Positions 17,968 through 26,420 of a stretch of 64,000 nt of DNA are shown here, in pieces; within the stretch, counting starts at the first letter, position 1; each line of letters begins with the position of its first letter. The stretch covers positions 2,480,001-2,544,000 of the forward strand of contig NZ_JARUND010000001.1 in NCBI RefSeq assembly GCF_036898825.1. Reading direction: 5' to 3'. This stretch comes from Streptomyces sp. B21-083 (lineage in GTDB: Bacteria > Actinomycetota > Actinomycetes > Streptomycetales > Streptomycetaceae). The translations under genes were made by a program, and so were the position numbers. Under the pieces are notes generated by a model. It was not told where the DNA came from. It made no database searches and saw only the letters and a program-made list of their open reading frames with translations.

Positions 17968-17979
17968 CGCCCCGCCACT

Positions 17980-18639
17980 CTATCCGGTGACTCCATACGA
18001 TTCCGGATCACGCCAACGCTCGAACGGCCGGTCAAGGGTGTACCTGCCGTCACTGCCGAGAACGAGCATCCGCATCTCCGCGTTCCCCGGATTCGACAGC
18101 GATTCGAACTCCGCGACCGTCCAGTGGAACCAGCGCATACAAAACAGCCGCATGGCCAGCCCATGGGTCACCAGCAGCACGTTGGGCGGATGGTCGGGGG
18201 CCTCGAAGCTGCGGTAGAGGCTCTCCAGGAAGCCGCCGACCCTGTCGTACACGTCGGCCCCGGACTCCCCCTGGGCGAAGCGGTAGAAAAAGTGCCCGTA
18301 CGCGTCCCGGTACGCCTTCTGCAGCTGTACGTCGTCCCGGTCCTGCCAGTTGCCCCAGTCCTGCTCACGCAGCCGGGGCTCCTCGCGTACGCGTATGTGG
18401 GCGGGGTTCAGACTGAATGCGCGCAGGGTTTCATGCGTCCGCCGGTAGGGGGAGACGTAGACACTCACCTGCTCCTGCCCGAACACCTCGCGCAGCCGCT
18501 TGCCGGTCTCCTCCGCCTGTCGCCAGCCGCGTTCCGTGAGCGCGAGGGCATGATCCGGTTCGCGCTCGTAGACGGTGTCATCGGCATTGCCCATTGACTC
18601 GCCGTGCCGGACAAGGACGATGCGCCGTGGTCTTACCAT
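17980..18639 (-). CDS. Histidine phosphatase (phosphoglycerate-mutase-like) family protein
   Basis: This 219-residue protein carries the RHG motif LVRHGESMGN near residue 9, where His forms the phospho-intermediate. It has the partner region LTERGWRQAEETG near 34, VYVSPYRRTHET near 60, a REQDWG segment near 90 and the second catalytic His in VLLVTHGLAMRLF near 155. Members dephosphorylate sugar phosphates or other small metabolites. ATG at 18639 starts the fold directly. First gene of a two-gene operon with the ADP-ribosylglycohydrolase, suggesting a shared task on phosphorylated or ADP-ribosylated metabolites (inference). Confidence 0.9.
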   Translation of the reverse strand: MVRPRRIVLVRHGESMGNADDTVYEREPDHALALTERGWRQAEETGKRLREVFGQEQVSVYVSPYRRTHETLRAFSLNPAHIRVREEPRLREQDWGNWQDRDDVQLQKAYRDAYGHFFYRFAQGESGADVYDRVGGFLESLYRSFEAPDHPPNVLLVTHGLAMRLFCMRWFHWTVAEFESLSNPGNAEMRMLVLGSDGRYTLDRPFERWRDPESYGVTG

Positions 18640-18785
18640 GCCAAAACCCTAGATCGGGTCGGCGCCGAGCGGGCACTCAGGCGCCCTCTGTACGGCGTAT
18701 GTCACACATGTCGTGCGCGTTGGAGCACACCGGGTCCGGAATGCGGAGTCCGGAACACAGGGTCGGGAGCACGGAGTCCTGACCA

Positions 18786-19391
18786 TCAGACTATCCAGCT
18801 GGGTTCCAGTTCGACGATGTCTCCGGCGAGAGCCGCGACGTCCGCCTCCAGCTGCGCCCGCAGCGCCAGCCGCTCCACCCGCTCGGCCCGGTACTTGCCG
18901 TGCTCGGCGGCCGAGCGCCACATCGACAGGATCAGGAACTCGTGCCCCGGCGCCTCGCCGAACAGCCCTCGCACCATGCCGGGCGAACCCGCCATCGCGG
19001 GGTTCCAGACCTTCTCCTGCATCAGCGCGAAGTGCTCGGCGCGCTCCTCGTGGACACGGCAGTGCGCCACCCGCACCAGGTCGGAGTCCGTGAAACGCGG
19101 CTCGAAGCCGGTCTTCACGTCGAAACGGTGGTCGAAGAGCTTGACCTGCTGATCCTTGAAGGTGCCCGACTGCGCGGTGGCGAGCCGGTCGTGGGACCGG
19201 GCCATGAAGGAGTCGTAGAAGGCGCGGCTCTCCCAGAAGGCGAAGACGTGCGCCACGCCGGGACGCCCCCGACTCCAGCCTCCGCCCTGCCCCCGGAATC
19301 CCGGCTCCCCCAGAAGTCCCGCCCACTTTCGCTGCCCCCGTTCGAAACCGCGGCGGTCCACCACGGTGCAGCGAATCCACTTGACCAGCAC
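18786..19391 (-). CDS. DUF4937 domain-containing protein (YdbC-like)
   Basis: GTG at 19391 (VLVKWIRCTVVDRRGF) gives 201 residues. Two ferredoxin-like halves are suggested: VAHVFAFWESRAFYDSFMA near 45 and VAHCRVHEERAEHFALMQEKV near 100, as in dimeric alpha/beta-barrel stress or antibiotic-monooxygenase-like proteins; HEFLILSMWRSAAEHGKY follows. Catalytic residues are not assignable. The frame to 19637 contains Arg-rich sequence above the GTG and overlaps the divergent TerD promoter, so it is not used. Monocistronic. Function unknown. Confidence 0.78.
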   Translation of the reverse strand: MLVKWIRCTVVDRRGFERGQRKWAGLLGEPGFRGQGGGWSRGRPGVAHVFAFWESRAFYDSFMARSHDRLATAQSGTFKDQQVKLFDHRFDVKTGFEPRFTDSDLVRVAHCRVHEERAEHFALMQEKVWNPAMAGSPGMVRGLFGEAPGHEFLILSMWRSAAEHGKYRAERVERLALRAQLEADVAALAGDIVELEPSWIV

Positions 19392-19545
19392 GGCGCCATC
19401 GTAAGGCCCCACGGCGTGGCGCCGGTCACGCTCTGGCGGAGTACGACCGCGCGAGCGCCCCCGCGCGCGTGGCACGATGGACAACCAGCTGTGAGGTACC
19501 GGCAGTTGGCGCGACAGCACAACGGCGAACGGGGAAGGGAAGTCT

Positions 19546-20079
19546 GTGAAGGCCCTCAACAAGGGGATCCGCAAGGCCGAAGTCTCACTGAAGTGGGATC
19601 CGAGTCCGGCCGGGCAGCCGCCCACCGATCTCGACATCGTCGCAGCGACCTACCCGGCGGCCGATCCGTACGGCGATCCCGCCTATGTGGTGCACTTCGA
19701 CAGCCGCTCCCCGGACGGCACGATCACGCTCAACCGGGACAGCAAGGACGGCAAGGGCTTCGGCTGGGACGAGGTCATGACACTGGAGTTCGACCGACTG
19801 GGCGCCCAGTACGCGCGCGTTGTGGTCGGCGTCATCATCCAACAACGCTCCACGCACCGGACATTCGTCAACGTCCTCAGTCCCGGCCTGCGCATCCGTG
19901 AGGGCTACACCGTGCTGGCCGAGGACGACTTCGGCGGCGTCCTCGGGTCCACGGCGGCCACCGTCGCGGAGTTCGTCCGCGACGAGGCCGGGTCGTGGGA
20001 CTTCCACTCCGGCGTTCAGGGCTTCGAGGACGACCCCGACACGTTCACCATGACGATGGGCCACACACGTCAGACCTGA
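19546..20079 (+). CDS. TerD-family protein
   Basis: The protein has 177 residues from GTG 19546, with GGGGAAGGG shortly upstream. It has the TerD fold: ALNKGIRKAEVSLKWDPSP at the N-terminus, DLDIVAATYPA near 28, a GKGFGWDEVMTLEFDRL segment near 70 and a final FHSGVQGFEDDPDTF segment. TerD-like proteins bind calcium through Asp-rich loops and are linked to tellurite and other stress resistance and, in Streptomyces, differentiation. No other ter genes are here. Its 3' end overlaps the 3' end of the broken DUF2785 gene by 10 bp, convergently. Confidence 0.88.
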   Translation: MKALNKGIRKAEVSLKWDPSPAGQPPTDLDIVAATYPAADPYGDPAYVVHFDSRSPDGTITLNRDSKDGKGFGWDEVMTLEFDRLGAQYARVVVGVIIQQRSTHRTFVNVLSPGLRIREGYTVLAEDDFGGVLGSTAATVAEFVRDEAGSWDFHSGVQGFEDDPDTFTMTMGHTRQT

Positions 20080-20815
20080 TCCCTCCCCGAAGGGGAGGGC
20101 AGGTAGGGGGCGACGATCGCGAGGGTGGCGGCCAGGGCGTCGAGTACGGCCTCCCTTTGGGTGACCGTGCCCGGCGGACCGTCCCCTCCGGGCGCGAGCA
20201 GTCCGCGGTCCACCAGCAGGTAGAGCATGCGCAGGGTGCGCATGATGTTGGAGACCCAGGGAGGAACCGGCCCCTGCTCCGCCGTCCGGAACGCGCCGAG
20301 AAGGCGTCCAGCCAGCCCATCGACCCGGCGACGGCGAGACCGGGCAGGCACAGGAGCTGCGCCGGCGCACGAGCGATCCGGTCGTCCTCCTGTGCGTCGA
20401 AGAAACCTGCCGGTGTCGGCCAGCAGCTCGGCTCCGTGCGCGGCGGTACGCACCCAGCCGAGCCCGGAGTCGTACCCGCGCAGATCACTCTCGCCGGGAC
20501 ACCAGCGGGCGAACGCCTCCCCCCACTCCTGCCGCCAGTCCCCCGCGTCCACGAGCCGGGCCAGGACCAGGGGAGCGAACGCCCGCGCCTGAATGCCGGA
20601 TCGTCGAACAGCCCGGCCGTACGGTCCCCGAGCCATCGCCGCTCCGCCGCGTCGAGGCCGGGTATCCAGCGGACAGCCGTGCCGTACGCGCCCTCGTCGC
20701 GCGCCACCGGATCCGGGGAACGGAGATCCGCGACCAGCGCCCCGAGAGCCGCGGTTCGGGCGGACCCCGAGACTTCACGGATGTCACCGTCGGGTCGCCG
20801 CAACGTGTCGTCCAT
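20070..20815 (-). pseudogene. DUF2785 domain gene interrupted by three single-base frameshifts
   Basis: One DUF2785-like protein can be read only by switching frames three times. The first frame gives LRSPDPVARDEGAYGTAVRW and GLFDDPA, the second IQARAFAPLVLARLVDAGDW and GWVRTAAHGAELLADTGRF, the first again FDAQEDDRIARAPAQLLCLP and MGWLDAFSAR, the second again EQGPVPPWVSN and YLLVDRGLL to the stop. The switches sit near 20594 (one base missing), at the AAA run 20403-20405 (one base extra) and near 20292 (one base missing). Every segment between them keeps good family sequence, so the damage is recent or a sequencing error. Start is ATG 20815. Confidence 0.8.
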
Positions 20816-20952
20816 GGACGGAGGTTACGTACCCCACGACACGACGAAGGAGGAGCGCCGGCACCTGGCCGACACCCCTCCTCCGTCACTCACTCACCGG
20901 TCAGGGACCGTCCGTCGCGGTACTGGCGGAGAGCACTTATTCCTGACGTGCG

Positions 20953-22068
20953 CTATTCCTCGGCACCTGGCTCTCGATCGGGGAACGCACGCAGCCTCAG
21001 CTGTGGCGCCCTGTGGTCGGCGAGCCACCGCATCCGGTTGTCATCCGCGGCGATCCCGGCACGTGCGGCCTGGGTCCACTCCTCGCGGTCGAGCACCTGG
21101 AGGTAGGTCGCCCGGAGGGCTTCCTGTTGTGCCGCGGTGCACCCCGCAGCCTCGGAAGGCTCCGTAGTCAGGTGCTGAGTGAGCACCGCGATCGTGAAGT
21201 AGCGCTCCATGGTCGGGCTGAGCAAACCAACATGGCGAGCATGAGCTTCCAGGACCACTCTCGAATGGGGGTAATGAGCGAGGGTGAGTCCCATCCCCCC
21301 GCAGTCGCTCATGAGATGGAGTAGCCGACCAATGTGGTCGACCATCTCGCTGTCAGTGTCGAGCTCTGCAAGCGCCTCATGGAGTCTGGCAACTGTGGCA
21401 ACCTTGCCGGCGAAGTATCCGTTGAGGAAGTCGCCGTCACAGGCCCTGCGCAGCAGCCATCGTCGGGCAGCTGGGTCGTCGAGTCTGCAGAGAGCTTCAA
21501 CGACATAGACGCGTCCCCAGCCGGTGACTCGCTCGGCGAGCCAGAGCAGGGCTTCGACTCCTCCTGTCTGCCGCTCGAAGGCGTGCGCCGCCAGCGGCCC
21601 GAAGCGGTCGGAGAGCAGTCCAATCGTCTGAATCAGTGGGATGTCGTCACCTGTTCCCACAACTGCGAGCAGGGCAAGCCCGACGGTGACTGAACAGCGA
21701 TCGGTGCCATAGCGGACCAGCCAGCGGCCCGTTTGACGAACACGTTCTGTGTCCACCCGCGCAGCCGCGGCAGCGATGTGCTCGTTGTGATGAATCGGGA
21801 TGTAGACGTCGTGGAAGTCGTCGGCCAGTTCGCTGGGCAGGGCAGAGGCCCTCGCGAAATGCGTGTCCAGAATGAGGGCAATATCCTTGCCGGCCAAGTG
21901 CCGGTCTTTGGGTGCCTTCGGGCCTCGGCGACGGTGCAACGCGTCGTCAGGAAAGGGGTACCCGTCGCGCGGAAGCGGCTCATCCGGAACCAGTTGATGC
22001 AGCCGCAGCGCGTGATCGAACAGCGTTGTCGGTGATCCGGGCAGTCCTGTCCCGGTCGTCCCGCTCAT
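20953..22068 (-). CDS. Hypothetical helical-repeat-like protein of lower GC
   Basis: ATG at 22068 (MSGTTGTGLPGSPTTLFDH) gives 371 residues. I do not recognise the family. The middle consists of repeated amphipathic helices of HEAT-like look (ALLAVVGTGDDIPLIQTIGL, FGPLAAHAFERQTGGVEALL, VYVVEALCRLDDPAARRWLL). No signal peptide or membrane helix. Sampled lines are about 60% GC against about 70% or more around it, with AT-richer third positions, which points to different ancestry. No clear Shine-Dalgarno is seen at 22068. The frame to 22170 is unsupported. Confidence 0.72.
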   Translation of the reverse strand: MSGTTGTGLPGSPTTLFDHALRLHQLVPDEPLPRDGYPFPDDALHRRRGPKAPKDRHLAGKDIALILDTHFARASALPSELADDFHDVYIPIHHNEHIAAAAARVDTERVRQTGRWLVRYGTDRCSVTVGLALLAVVGTGDDIPLIQTIGLLSDRFGPLAAHAFERQTGGVEALLWLAERVTGWGRVYVVEALCRLDDPAARRWLLRRACDGDFLNGYFAGKVATVARLHEALAELDTDSEMVDHIGRLLHLMSDCGGMGLTLAHYPHSRVVLEAHARHVGLLSPTMERYFTIAVLTQHLTTEPSEAAGCTAAQQEALRATYLQVLDREEWTQAARAGIAADDNRMRWLADHRAPQLRLRAFPDREPGAEE

Positions 22069-22264
22069 GGGCGGACGGAGGACTCGATTCTCTTGATCAT
22101 GGCCCGGAGCATGCCACGAGAGCAATCGCCGCGACAAGCCCTCGACACACTGGCGCGTTGCGTCAAACACAACAGCCAGGCGTCACGCTCGTCGAAGGCG
22201 GCGGAGCCGCGAGATCGACTCCACCGCCCTGACCAGCTACTTCATACCCTGAAGGCGCTCGGTG

Positions 22265-25162
22265 TCAGCTGCAACCGCTGGTCGACCCGCATCCCTCGCA
22301 GATGTAGCAGGACCCGGCCCGCTGCATCTTCGTACCGCAGGAGAAGCACAGCGGGGCGTCCGCCTGGATGCCCAGCTGCATCTCGACCAGTTCGGCGCTG
22401 GTGTGGACCTGCTGCAGCGCGGGCTCCGGCACCTCCGCGGCGACGGCCTTCGGCGTCGCGACGGCCTTCAGTTCCTGGGTGCGGGGCGCCGACTGGGCCA
22501 GACCCTCGATGTCGACCTCTTCATCGGTCGGCTCGTACGAGCCCGTCTCCAGGTGACGCTGGCGCTCGTCGGCGGAGTGGATGCCGAGGGCGGAACGCGT
22601 CTCGAAGGGGAGGAAGTCCAGCGCCAGGCGGCGGAAGATGTAGTCGACGATCGACTGGGCCATCCGGACATCGGGGTCGTCCGTCATCCCGGCCGGCTCG
22701 AAGCGCATGTTCGTGAACTTCGAGACGTACGTCTCCAGCGGCACGCCGTACTGCAGACCCACCGAGATGGCGATCGAGAAGGCGTCCATCATGCCCGCGA
22801 GGGTGGAACCCTGCTTGGACATCTTCAGGAAGACCTCACCGAGACCGTCGTCCGGGTAGGAGTTGGCGGTCATGTAGCCCTCGGCGCCGCCGACCGTGAA
22901 GGACGTGGTGATGCCGGGGCGACCCTTCGGGAGGCGCTTGCGGACCGGGCGGTACTCGACGACCTTCTCGACGGCCTCACGGATCGTCGCCTCGGTCTTC
23001 GCGGTCACCGCGGTCTTCTCGTCCGCCTTCTTCTTGACGGAGAGCGGCTGGCCGACCTTGCAGTTGTCGCGGTAGATCGCGAGCGCCTTGACGCCCATCT
23101 TCCAGGCCTCGAAGTAGATCTCCTCGACCTCCTCGACGGTCGCCGTCTCCGGCATGTTGACCGTCTTGGACAGGGCGCCGGAGATCCAGGGCTGGATCGC
23201 GGCCATCATCCGGACGTGACCCATCGCGGAGATGGTCCGCTCGCCCATGGCGCAGTCGAACACCTCGTAGTGCTCGTGCTTGAGACCGGGGGCGTCGATC
23301 ACATGGCCGTGCTCGGCGATGTGGGCGACGATCGCCTCGATCTGCTCCTCCTGGTAACCCAGGCGGCGCAGGGCCTGCGGGACCGTGCCGTTGACGATCT
23401 GCATCGAGCCGCCGCCGACGAGCTTCTTGAACTTGACCAGCGCGAGGTCGGGCTCAAGACCCGTGGTGTCGCAGGACATCGCGAGACCGATGGTGCCGGT
23501 CGGGGCGATGACGGACGCCTGCGCGTTACGGAAGCCGTTCTTCTCACCGATGCGGACGACGTCCTGCCAGGCCTCCGTGGCGGCGGCCCAGATCGGGGTG
23601 TCCAGGTCGTCGATGCGGACGGCCTTGTCGTTCTCGTCGGCGTGCTGCTTCATGACCCGCAGATGCGGCTGCGCGTTACGGGCGTAGCCGTCGTACGGGC
23701 CGACGACCGCGGCGAGTTCGGCGGAGCGGCGGTACGACGTGCCGGTCATCAGGGAGCTGATGGCGCCGGCCAGGGCACGGCCGCCCTCGGAGTCGTACGC
23801 GTGTCCGGTCGCCATCAGCAGGGCGCCGAGGTTGGCGTAGCCGATGCCGAGCTGACGGAACGCGCGTGTGTTCTCGCCGATCTTCTGCGTGGGGAAGTCG
23901 GCGAAGCAGATGGAGATGTCCATCGCGGTGATGACGAGCTCGACGACCTTCGCGAAGCGGTCGATCTCGAAGGACTGGCGGCCCTTGCCGTCGTCCTTGA
24001 GGAACTTCATCAGGTTCAGCGAGGCGAGGTTGCAGGACGTGTTGTCCAGGTGCATGTACTCGCTGCACGGGTTCGAGCCGTTGATGCGGCCGGACTCCGG
24101 GCACGTGTGCCAGCGGTTGATCGTGTCGTCGTACTGGATGCCCGGGTCGGCGCAGGCCCAGGCCGCCACCGCCATCTTGCGGAAGAGCGTCTTGGCGTCG
24201 ACCTCCTCGATGACCTCGCCGGTCATCCGGGAGGTGAGCCCGAACTTGCCACCCGCCTCGACCGCCTTCATGAACGTGTCGTTCACACGGACCGAGTTGT
24301 TGGCGTTCTGGTACTGGACGGACGTGATGTCGTCGCCGCCCAGGTCCATGTCGAAGCCCGCGTCGCGCAGGGCGCGGATCTTCTCCTCCTCCTTCACCTT
24401 GGTCTCGATGAAGTCCTCGATGTCGGGGTGGTCGACATCGAGGATGACCATCTTGGCCGCGCGGCGGGTGGCGCCGCCCGACTTGATCGTTCCTGCCGAC
24501 GCGTCCGCGCCGCGCATGAAGGAGACCGGGCCGGAGGCGTTTCCGCCGGAGGAGAGCAGTTCCTTGGAGGAGCGGATCCGGGAGAGGTTCAGGCCGGCGC
24601 CGGAGCCGCCCTTGAAGATCATGCCCTCTTCCTTGTACCAGTCGAGGATCGACTCCATGGAGTCGTCGACGGACAGGATGAAGCAGGCCGAGACCTGCTG
24701 GGGCTGCGGGGTCCCGACGTTGAACCAGACGGGGCTGTTGAAGCTGAAGATCTGGTGCAGGAGGGCGTACGCCAGCTCGTGCTCGAAGATCTCCGCGTCG
24801 GCCGGGGAAGCGAAGTACTTGTAGTCCTCACCGGCCTTCGTGTACGTCTTCACGATGCGGTCGATGAGCTGCTTGAGGCTCACTTCGCGCTGCGGGGTGC
24901 CGACAGCACCGCGGAAGTACTTGCTGGTGACGATGTTGACCGCGTTCACCGACCAGAAGTCGGGGAACTCGACGCCACGCTGCTCGAAGTTGATCGAGCC
25001 GTCGCGCCAGTTGGTCATGACGACGTCACGGCTCGCCCACTCGACCTCGTCGTACGGGTGCACGCCGGGGGTGGTGTGGATCCGCTCGATGCGCAGGCCC
25101 TTGGCCACCTTCGTCCCCTTTGCGCGGGAACTCCGTGCCGGACCGCTCGCCGTCTCTGTCAT
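22265..25162 (-). CDS. nrdJ: Adenosylcobalamin-dependent class II ribonucleotide reductase
   Basis: This 965-residue protein reduces ribonucleotides to deoxyribonucleotides with vitamin B12 coenzyme. Visible features are the FNSPVWFNVGTPQPQQVSAC region (about 145-165), GGSGAGLNLSRIRSS near 195, the active-site loop NPCSEYMHLDNTSCNLASLN near 385, and the substrate loop SVIAPTGTIGLAMSCDTTG near 575. A C-terminal zinc-ribbon-like tail (CFSCGTKMQRAGSCYICEGC) carries paired Cys for redox turnover. Start ATG 25162 has GGGAGG 5 nt upstream. It is downstream of nrdR on the same strand and should be repressed by NrdR. It is one of the longest genes here, with no sign of damage. Confidence 0.97.
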   Translation of the reverse strand: MTETASGPARSSRAKGTKVAKGLRIERIHTTPGVHPYDEVEWASRDVVMTNWRDGSINFEQRGVEFPDFWSVNAVNIVTSKYFRGAVGTPQREVSLKQLIDRIVKTYTKAGEDYKYFASPADAEIFEHELAYALLHQIFSFNSPVWFNVGTPQPQQVSACFILSVDDSMESILDWYKEEGMIFKGGSGAGLNLSRIRSSKELLSSGGNASGPVSFMRGADASAGTIKSGGATRRAAKMVILDVDHPDIEDFIETKVKEEEKIRALRDAGFDMDLGGDDITSVQYQNANNSVRVNDTFMKAVEAGGKFGLTSRMTGEVIEEVDAKTLFRKMAVAAWACADPGIQYDDTINRWHTCPESGRINGSNPCSEYMHLDNTSCNLASLNLMKFLKDDGKGRQSFEIDRFAKVVELVITAMDISICFADFPTQKIGENTRAFRQLGIGYANLGALLMATGHAYDSEGGRALAGAISSLMTGTSYRRSAELAAVVGPYDGYARNAQPHLRVMKQHADENDKAVRIDDLDTPIWAAATEAWQDVVRIGEKNGFRNAQASVIAPTGTIGLAMSCDTTGLEPDLALVKFKKLVGGGSMQIVNGTVPQALRRLGYQEEQIEAIVAHIAEHGHVIDAPGLKHEHYEVFDCAMGERTISAMGHVRMMAAIQPWISGALSKTVNMPETATVEEVEEIYFEAWKMGVKALAIYRDNCKVGQPLSVKKKADEKTAVTAKTEATIREAVEKVVEYRPVRKRLPKGRPGITTSFTVGGAEGYMTANSYPDDGLGEVFLKMSKQGSTLAGMMDAFSIAISVGLQYGVPLETYVSKFTNMRFEPAGMTDDPDVRMAQSIVDYIFRRLALDFLPFETRSALGIHSADERQRHLETGSYEPTDEEVDIEGLAQSAPRTQELKAVATPKAVAAEVPEPALQQVHTSAELVEMQLGIQADAPLCFSCGTKMQRAGSCYICEGCGSTSGCS

Positions 25163-25235
25163 GCCGCCTCCCTGTATCGGGCAAAACGCCCAGAAGTGTC
25201 ACGTTGTTCCCATGACACGGTGTGTTTCTTGCGCT

Positions 25236-25260
25236 GCGGACAGCAGTCGATGCTGTCCGC
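25236..25260 (-). other. Intercistronic hairpin between nrdR and nrdJ
   Basis: GCGGACAGCA (25236-25245) and TGCTGTCCGC (25251-25260) form a perfect 10-bp stem with a 5-nt loop in the 164-bp gap. No U-tract follows on the minus strand. A second weak repeat, GTGTCA/TGACAC, lies at 25196-25218. Possible partial terminator or RNA-processing site. Confidence 0.5.
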
Positions 25261-25326
25261 GGCAGGTCTTCGGATCGCCGCCCCCGGGGCCAAGTCCGGA
25301 CGTATCGTCCGGATCCGGCCCGCCGG

Positions 25327-25878
25327 TCAGTCGGCGGCGTTGGCGGGCACGGGGACCTGAGCAGTCCCCCCGGACCCGCGATGGTCTTCCTGGCGCCCCA
25401 CGTCCGGGTCTTCGTCGTCCACGGCGGGGCCGCGCGGCGCTTCCCTGAGCTCCGCGATGGCGGCCTCGAAGTCGTCCAGCGAGTCGAACGCCCGGTAGAC
25501 GGACGCGAATCGCAGGTAGGCGACGAGGTCGAGTTCCCGCAACGGGCCGAGCATGGCCAGCCCCACGTCATGGGTGGTCAGCTCGGCGCTTCCGGTGGCC
25601 CGCACCGCTTCCTCGACCCGCTGGCCGAGTTGGGCGAGCGCGTCCTCGGTGACCGGCCGCCCCTGGCATGCCTTGCGCACACCGTTGATGACCTTCGTCC
25701 GACTGAACGGCTCGGTGACTCCGGACCGCTTGACCACCATGAGCGAGCACGTCTCGACGGTCGTGAACCGGCGGGAGCAGTCAGGGCATTGGCGGCGCCT
25801 GCGGATGGACGTGCCGTCGTCGGTCGTACGACTGTCGACGACACGGCTGTCGGGGTGCCTGCAGAAGGGGCAGTGCAT
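25327..25878 (-). CDS. nrdR: NrdR, ATP/dATP-sensing repressor of ribonucleotide reductase genes
   Basis: This 183-residue protein has a zinc ribbon with Cys3, Cys6, Cys31 and Cys34, the basic DNA-binding segment [14 protein letters not shown], then an ATP-cone domain (about 46-136: [48 protein letters not shown]). Its tail is acidic and variable. ATG at 25878 is chosen: GGAGGG lies 9 nt upstream, whereas TTG at 25887 would sit directly on it. First gene of the nrdR-nrdJ pair; two candidate boxes for its own product lie about 110-155 bp upstream. Confidence 0.96.
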   Translation of the reverse strand: MHCPFCRHPDSRVVDSRTTDDGTSIRRRRQCPDCSRRFTTVETCSLMVVKRSGVTEPFSRTKVINGVRKACQGRPVTEDALAQLGQRVEEAVRATGSAELTTHDVGLAMLGPLRELDLVAYLRFASVYRAFDSLDDFEAAIAELREAPRGPAVDDEDPDVGRQEDHRGSGGTAQVPVPANAAD

Positions 25879-25986
25879 GTTCTCCAACCCTCCATCACAG
25901 CAGACTCAATAGCCCCGTAAAGGCTCTTGAGCCCCTCGAAGCAGCCCCCAGCATAGGTGATGCCCGAGGGGTTGAAGACCCGGGGG

Positions 25987-26002
25987 ACCACAACTTCTGG
26001 GC
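25987..26002. promoter_or_regulatory. Candidate NrdR box 2
   Basis: ACCACAACTTCTGGGC keeps the outer CAC and GG positions of the NrdR box and starts exactly 31 bp from the better box at 26018. Such pairing about three helical turns apart is known for NrdR sites. Confidence 0.55.
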
Positions 26003-26017
26003 CACTGCCGCAATCCA

Positions 26018-26033
26018 ACCACTAGATGTGGGG
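26018..26033. promoter_or_regulatory. Candidate NrdR box 1
   Basis: ACCACTAGATGTGGGG fits the NrdR-box pattern (CAC-TA-x-AT-x-TG core) well. It is framed by CAATCC (26011-26016) and GGATTG (26032-26037). It lies 140-155 bp upstream of the nrdR ATG. Confidence 0.65.
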
Positions 26034-26344
26034 ATTGGCCCGTACATCCACCGCGTACGCGCGTGTCGCACCAGTATTGGCGGGTGCGGTACGGCCACGC
26101 CGTCGCGGCAGGCCCGATCCGGCACAGCCGTACCGCTCGGGAACATGCGGAGATACGGTGAGGACCGCGCGCGGCGGGGGGCGATTCCCGGTTGACGGGG
26201 ATCCAGGTGGCAGACTTGGGCACCGGCCCACGAGGCCGCCGCCCGGCGGTGAAGGGTACAACAGGGAGCCCTTTCGCCCGCCCGGCACGACGTGAGCCAT
26301 ACACCCAAACATCTGATCGCGGCAGACCATCCGCAATTTTTCAC
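26034..26344. other. Centre of the nrdR-lexA divergent region
   Basis: No gene is supported between the NrdR boxes and the lexA SOS box. The leader 25879-25986 upstream of nrdR can fold (CCCCTCG with CGAGGGG) but lacks the conserved core of a cobalamin riboswitch. Confidence 0.4.
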
Positions 26345-26360
26345 TCGAACGTGTGTTTGG
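26345..26360. promoter_or_regulatory. SOS (LexA) box of lexA
   Basis: TCGAAC-GTGT-GTTTGG fits the Actinobacteria/Bacillus SOS box CGAAC-N4-GTTYG. It overlaps the predicted -35, so LexA should repress its own gene. Confidence 0.85.
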
Positions 26361-26386
26361 CGCAACCTTTCGAAAGCAACTACCGT
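26357..26386 (+). promoter_or_regulatory. Predicted lexA promoter
   Basis: TTGGCG (26357-26362) and TACCGT (26381-26386) are separated by 18 bp and lie 35 bp upstream of the GTG start. The -35 shares bases with the SOS box. Confidence 0.5.
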
Positions 26387-26420
26387 TGCACTGCACGGGA
26401 GACCATCGAGAGGGGCCGAC

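Noticed and set aside
22262..25360. Plus-strand open frame of 1032 codons opposite nrdJ
   Set aside because: It is the shadow of nrdJ, which has all family motifs. The shadow is rich in R, G, L, V and D with no domain or ribosome site.
25879..26040. Cobalamin riboswitch in front of nrdR-nrdJ
   Set aside because: GCCACTG-like bases occur near 26001, but the conserved core and B12-box pairing are not found.
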